From the NCBI RefSeq assembly GCF_042453785.1, contig NC_091667.1, positions 35,704,001 to 35,768,000 on the forward strand: 64,000 bases of DNA, written 5' to 3'. A program made the position numbers and the translations under genes. This DNA comes from Malus domestica. Its lineage: Eukaryota > Streptophyta > Magnoliopsida > Rosales > Rosaceae. Below, in pieces: positions 59,372-64,000 of the stretch (position 1 is the stretch's first letter; every line of letters begins with the position of its first letter). A model generated the notes under the pieces. That model ran no database searches, was not told the DNA's origin, and was given only the letters and a program-made list of their open reading frames with translations.

Positions 59372-60440
59372 GCATATTGTTAGCCCTCCTGTTTGGGTGC
59401 TTTTTCCATCATCTTCTATTTTGTACGGTCACGGTTAAGCCATGTCAACATTTTATATTGATTTTTTTATAGAGATAATAAGACAAAAAGCAATAAGAAT
59501 ATAAAATGTTGACGTAGCTTAACCGTGATCGCACAAATAAGAAGGGATGGGAAGGGCACCCAAACAGGAGGGCTGACAATCTGCCTCATTTTCTTTTTGC
59601 ATTTGGAAACTTACATGAATTAATTTCACGTTTACTTATTTGGAACGAGGAGAGATGAATCGAAAAAGTACAAGAATTGAGAATGGAATCCATAAAAAAA
59701 CTAGCCTCCCTAATCGATCTGATTCTTGAACTTTCAAATACGTACCGTAAACATAGAAAAACCAAAAATCAAAATCATTTTAATTCTCATTTTATGTAAA
59801 GTTTGTTTAAAATTTAGGGTTTAGGGTTTAGCCCATCCCCTTCTATTTGTGCGATTACGGTTAAGCTATGTCAACATTTTATATTCTTATTGCTTTTTGT
59901 CTTATTATCTTTATAAAAAAAATCAATATAAAATGTTGTCGTAGCTTAACCGTGATCGCACAAATAAGAAGGGATAGGAATGACACCCAAACAGGAGGGC
60001 TGACAATCTGCCTCATTTTCTTTTTGTATTTGGAAACTTACATGAATTAATTTCACGTTTACTTATTTGGAACGAGGAGAGATGAATCGAAAAAGTACAA
60101 GAATTGAGAATGGAATCCATAAACAAACTAGCCTCCCTAATCGATCTGATTCTTGAACTTTCAAATACATACCGTAAACATAGAAAAACCAAAAATCAAA
60201 ATCATTTTAATTCTCATTTTATGTAAAGTTTGTTTAAAATTTAGGGTTTAGGGTTTAGCCCATCCCCTTCTATTTGTGCGATTACGGTTAAGCTATGTCA
60301 ACATTTTATATTCTTATTGCTTTTTGTCTTATTATCTCTATAAAAAAAATCAATATAAAATGTTGACGTAGCTTAAAATTGACCGCACAAAATAGGAAGG
60401 GATAGGAATGGCACCCACACAGAAGGGCAGTCAGTCTGCC
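59372..60440. repeat. Tandem 426-base units with MITE ends and telomere-like runs
   Basis: The phrase gctgacaatctgcctcattt near 59570 recurs near 59998, and the following roughly 250 bases are nearly identical. Each unit contains a palindromic MITE (tcaacattttatatt ... aatataaaatgttg) and ends in tttagggtttagggtttag (about 59814 and 60240), the plant telomere motif in a short interstitial run. Confidence 0.8.
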
Positions 60441-60966
60441 TCCAAAAGAAAATGGCAGGTTTTCAACTTTCAACTTTGAAGGCTATTCAAAATTTCAAAG
60501 AAGGTGGTGTGAGCTTTTGTGATATGACTGCCACCAATACAATACAATCACTTTTACATACTCAGCATCGTTTATGGCAGTGGTACCGGTATCCCCCCGC
60601 CACACCATGTGAGGTCAGTCGTGACCGAGTCCTCATACAACCAAAACCAAAAGAAGTGGATTTGATGTTATTAAATTGAACGGTCTCGTTTGTACGTAAG
60701 ATCGAATCAGAATGGATAACTCTTTAATTTCAAAGTATGTAGAAATGAAAAATGAAAAAAATTATGTGCAACTAAAGGATGGAACATAAATTATGTGTAA
60801 AGTAAACTTATACATTTCGATATCCTCACCAAAATGATAAATTAGAAGGCGAGAGTTTTTTTTGTGTCCATCCCAGCATCCAAATCACTCACTTTAGTCG
60901 TTAATATGCTTTGATATTATAAAGTTATCATTTTCAATTCAATCTTTCATACTAAACGAGTCCTTA

Positions 60967-61130
60967 AAAAAAATGAAAACTAATGAAAAATGTTTGAAAA
61001 CTTTGAAGGTTAACAATAAGGACAAAATAAAGGGTAAAGTGAATAGTACTATAATTGATTTTTTAGTGTAAAAATGTGGTTTTTCGTTAAAATGAACAGT
61101 ACCGAGAACTTTTCGTGAAAGCTCGCTAAA
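60967..61130. repeat. MITE, family B, third copy
   Basis: Shares aaaactaatgaaaa, agggtaaagtgaatagta, tttttagtgtaaaaatgtgg and aacttttcgtgaaag with 34892-35046. Confidence 0.75.
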
Positions 61131-61283
61131 AAAAATGGTACAAAGGGCATGACATCATATGACAATAAGCAATCCAAAATGAATAGAAGATACCACTTTC
61201 TGTTTAAGCAGTCGTGGTGACAACAAATCCTGTGGAGAAAGCACTAGAATTCTCTCTCATCCATGCTATCGACTATGGACTAA

Positions 61284-62373
61284 ACGATTATCAGCACTCA
61301 AAAAAAGTCATCATAACGTCCAAGCTTAAATAATTCAATCAAACTATATATAGCTTATGCATCAAATTCTGGAAAATGACCAGTTATAAACAACACATGA
61401 CCTGAGGCCGATAAGCAAATACAATGCCTCTCCCAAACTTCCCAACAAAATAATCCTCGCTATGGCATCACAATTCGCGGCGTTTAATCGTAAAAAACTT
61501 CGAAAACGCGGACATGACCCGAAAAAAATACGATTACATGTTCCCCAAGCAAAAGAAGAAGAAAAATATCGTCTGTCTTTCAAAAAGCGACGTAACAATG
61601 ATTTAACGAATGCATATGGTATGCGACATATAGCTAACTTGACCTTCTAGCAATGATCAATATGAAAATGAATGATGCAATGCAGGATTTGTGTTTCCAC
61701 GAGTTCATGGTGACGCTCAAACCTTGGGCGAACCGGAGGTAGTTTCGCTTGCTAAGGAAATACTCTGGAATATGAACTAAGACAAGCAAAAATATGATGA
61801 GATGCAAACAAGATAACCGAAGGGGATGGAATTCAGGAATGAAGACCTGCTATGGAGGATTTCAGGAATACGGCACTTGGGTTAGTGATAAGGCGCCAGC
61901 ACCCGAATAAAATTGGGCAATTTTCGTCCATTCTGACCCCAATCTCGTTGGAGGAAATCATCAGGGGTGGTGGTATGGATTAACAAGATCTTGTTTGGCG
62001 TTCGGAGCGCAATTCACCTCAGTGACACAGAAATATGGCCTTCATGAATGTCACTTACCTTCCCCTCCGATGTCACATAATCTGTGATCCACAGAATTTT
62101 GTTAGTTTTGATTGCAGGCCTTAACCCACTTCTGCGACACTCACTACCCCAACTCTTCCTCCTTGACAAAACCAGGACCCAAGCCCTCGGCGCTGATGCA
62201 ATTGTTAGTCACAACTTTTGGAGATGATGCAAGTTAGTGACAACTTGAAGATGGACAGCTTCGGTTGTCTGAAAATGGCGATGCTTGACACATGCAATCC
62301 TATGACCCGACTCAAACACACCCAAATGCATGTGGGGACTTCCAAACAAATAGAATATACAGTGGCAATAGCT
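61284..62373. other. Intergenic and importin beta 3' region
   Basis: A 62-residue basic open frame (61462-61650, plus) has an unusual codon flavour (MASQFAAFNRKKLRKRGHD) but no family I recognise and no flanking exon signals, so it is not called as a gene. The last few hundred bases before 62374 probably hold the importin beta 3' UTR. Confidence 0.5.
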
Positions 62374-64000
62374 TCAAACTGAAATGGCACGACTGATGGC
62401 CATCTTGGCCCATTCTGCAGATTCTTTAATCAAATTGTCTTCGGAAGACAAGCACTCATTTAAAAAGTCTCTGCACGATTGAGATTGCTGTATCAAAGAA
62501 CCTGCATTACTTCCCAGTGTATCTGCTAGATCTCCAAGGACACCAATGGCTGTTTTCATCACCACTTCATCCCTGCACGCAATGCAAGTAAATTAAAACA
62601 AAAAAAATGTCAGAAAAACATAACAAAAAATTGTAATTTTGTAGTAACAACGAAACAGTAGATCAACTCACATGTCTTTCCTCCTGTATATGCTATCCAA
62701 GAACTGCAGGATGTGCGGAGCATAAGATATCAAAACCTGCGTTTTCGGGGAGTTCTTGAAACCTTGGAAAATCCCAGAATATGCCTCCAAGATTCCGTTC
62801 CTAAGAGAATTGGTGTACTCTGTCATTTCATCATCAGCACCTGCTGTGTGGGCAGACATCTCTGCAGCACTCTGAATCATTGGCATGACGTACATCAAGT
62901 ACTTGTCAAAGTTCTCTCCTATTGCAAGAGCTATATCACCAAAGCAGGAGAATATAGGAGGCTTTACAGAGCGGTGCAACTGGTTGCTTGACAGATCCTT
63001 GAGAAGTTGGGTCATAATTCCATCACAATAAGGCAGAATCTTATCTTCCACTGCTCTACAAATATCCCCTACAACACCAACCGTGATAGCACAGATTTGG
63101 TACTCCTCAAAATTTTGAAGCCCCATTTCAAGATACTTGTAAAACTCTGGCAAGTATTTTGCAAAATCCGGGCCACTTGTATATGCAAGGGCCCCAATGG
63201 CAAGCATGGCTTCCTCATGGACAGTAGCACTTCTACAAGCAAATACCCTCAAGAAAAGTCCCATTATCTGATCTGCGTATTGCATGAACACATATTTCGT
63301 GGGCTCTGAGGAACCTAGTTTCTGAATAATGACCTGTAAGCACCCACAAAGAAGTCCTTGTAATTCACTCTGCCTCTCTTTCTCATCAGATGCAAGCTGC
63401 TGGCCCTCAAGAGTCTGATGCAGTTCAATCATGATAACAGGAACAAGTTGCAACACCATGGGGGCAGTTTCATCAGTCGAACACCTGACTACTTCATTCA
63501 ACGCTTCATATGCAGCAGTCCTTAATCGTGATTCCCCAGCATCTGGTCTGTGAGTAACAGTGAGTAGAGCCTGTACAATTTCGTGGAAAAAAGGGGCAAT
63601 GGGCGATGATGGGCCAAAATCCTCATAACCCTGGGCCAGAAAATAGAGAGCACCGCATGCCTTCTCAGCAACATTTGGAACATCTTTCATACTCTGAAGA
63701 AGAACTGTGATGATCTGTTGGCAGTTTGCTGGGGTAATTATGGGTGTATCCATAGTTGAACCATGAAGGAATTCAAAAATTCTCCCCAATGTCCAAGCAG
63801 TAGTGTCCTTCACATGGTTGTTTGGGTCCTTTGTTAAAGCACTGAGCATGAACGTCAAAGCAACATTTACAATAGGCGTTAGCTTGTTTGCCGAAGGACC
63901 CTCCAAGATGGAACCAAATGCATAAGTAGCTGCTTCTCTTTGCCTCCAATCTGGTTTTGTTATGTTTTCTTCGATGAAGGGCATAACAAGTGGAACAATA
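62374..64000 (-). CDS. KPNB1: Importin subunit beta-1, C-terminal part (runs off window)
   Basis: Two exons on the minus strand: from beyond 64000 to 62672, and 62374-62572, together about 509 residues of a protein usually near 870. HEAT-repeat helices are recognisable: KPDWRQREAATYAFGSILEG, DTTAWTLGRIFEFL, ACGALYFLAQGYEDFG, LPEFYKYLEMGLQNFEEYQ, AITVGVVGDICRAVEDKILP and KTAIGVLGDLADTLG, ending AISRAISV. Importin beta carries cargo-importin alpha complexes through nuclear pores and releases them on binding Ran-GTP. The segment here includes the importin-alpha-binding and C-terminal HEAT repeats; the Ran-binding N-terminus lies outside. The frame is clean and the splice sites are normal (cat|gtgagt, tgcag). 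The Arabidopsis relative recalled is At5g53480 (KPNB1), whose loss alters ABA and drought responses. Confidence 0.96.

Larger units (their letters stand above)
58488..61283. repeat. Large imperfect palindrome with nested repeats
   Basis: The outer arms 58488-58645 and 61135-61283 are inverted copies (tagtgctttctctacag, tcatatgatgtcatgccctt). The inner arms 58867-59375 and 60445-60964 are also inverted copies (ggactcgtttagtatg, caaaatttcaaag, gtgaccgagt). Different elements sit between outer and inner arms: a palindromic MITE on the left (about 58650-58860) and a family B MITE on the right (60967-61130). The centre holds a tandem repeat of about 426 bases. No protein is encoded. Confidence 0.85.

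Noticed and set aside
59100-60680. Short frames repeated on both strands (around 59112-59375 and 60452-60679)
   Set aside because: They are the two inverted arms of the palindrome read in opposite directions; the peptides are low in complexity and without domains.
1-64000. CRISPR arrays, operons, riboswitches, rRNA and intact tRNA genes
   Set aside because: No regularly spaced direct repeats with unique spacers, no bacterial gene layout and no tRNA cloverleaf were seen; tRNA-like boxes occur only in the SINE-like repeats.

Overview
This is a stretch of plant nuclear genome, most likely from a woody rosid and probably an apple/pear-type Rosaceae. Genes have many short GT-AG introns, intergenic DNA is AT-rich and packed with small inverted-repeat elements (MITEs), tRNA-derived SINE-like copies and GA/CT microsatellites, and the proteins are plant orthologues. 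The species call is an inference; the plant call is firm. All exon models were built by eye from splice signals, reading-frame continuity and recalled family sequences. No alignment was run.

Layout. 1-5.1 kb: repeats only. 6.06-8.31 kb (+): an Abl-interactor-like (ABIL) subunit of the SCAR/WAVE actin complex, with two GC-AG introns. 8.95-10.46 kb (-): Pcc1, the small KEOPS subunit. 10.89-11.50 kb (+): a doubtful short gene. 12.15-15.16 kb (-): a ten-exon alpha/beta hydrolase with a complete catalytic triad and a C-terminal hydrophobic segment. 17.87-19.75 kb (-): a plant-specific, tail-anchored-looking protein of unknown function. 22.1-31.07 kb (-): a TPR gene wrecked by a roughly 5.7-kb insertion inside an exon; the insertion holds two opposed fossil Copia pieces. 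32.1-33.4 kb (-): organellar-type ribosomal protein bL9. 37.3-41.3 kb (-): a five-KH-domain protein of the RCF3/HOS5 type. 45.2-46.6 kb (+): an unresolved small gene. 47.35-50.41 kb (+): TAP38/PPH1, the thylakoid PP2C that dephosphorylates LHCII. 50.05-58.5 kb: a tandem duplication of about 4.2 kb, each unit carrying a three-exon secreted-peptide precursor of the PSY (tyrosine-sulfated peptide) type on the minus strand; the second unit also carries a stray copy of the last two TAP38 exons. 58.5-61.3 kb: a large imperfect palindrome with nested repeats. 62.37-64 kb (-): the C-terminal part of importin beta-1, running off the window.

The Pcc1, alpha/beta hydrolase, KH (RCF3), bL9 and TPR genes correspond, from memory, to a run of neighbouring Arabidopsis loci (about At5g53045 to At5g53080), and importin beta-1 lies on the same arm (At5g53480). 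The core therefore looks like an ancient collinear block. The genes are independent housekeeping or signalling units, not an operon. The most interesting parts are the tandem PSY-like peptide pair, whose predicted mature peptides have diverged, and the exon-disrupting nested insertion in the TPR gene.
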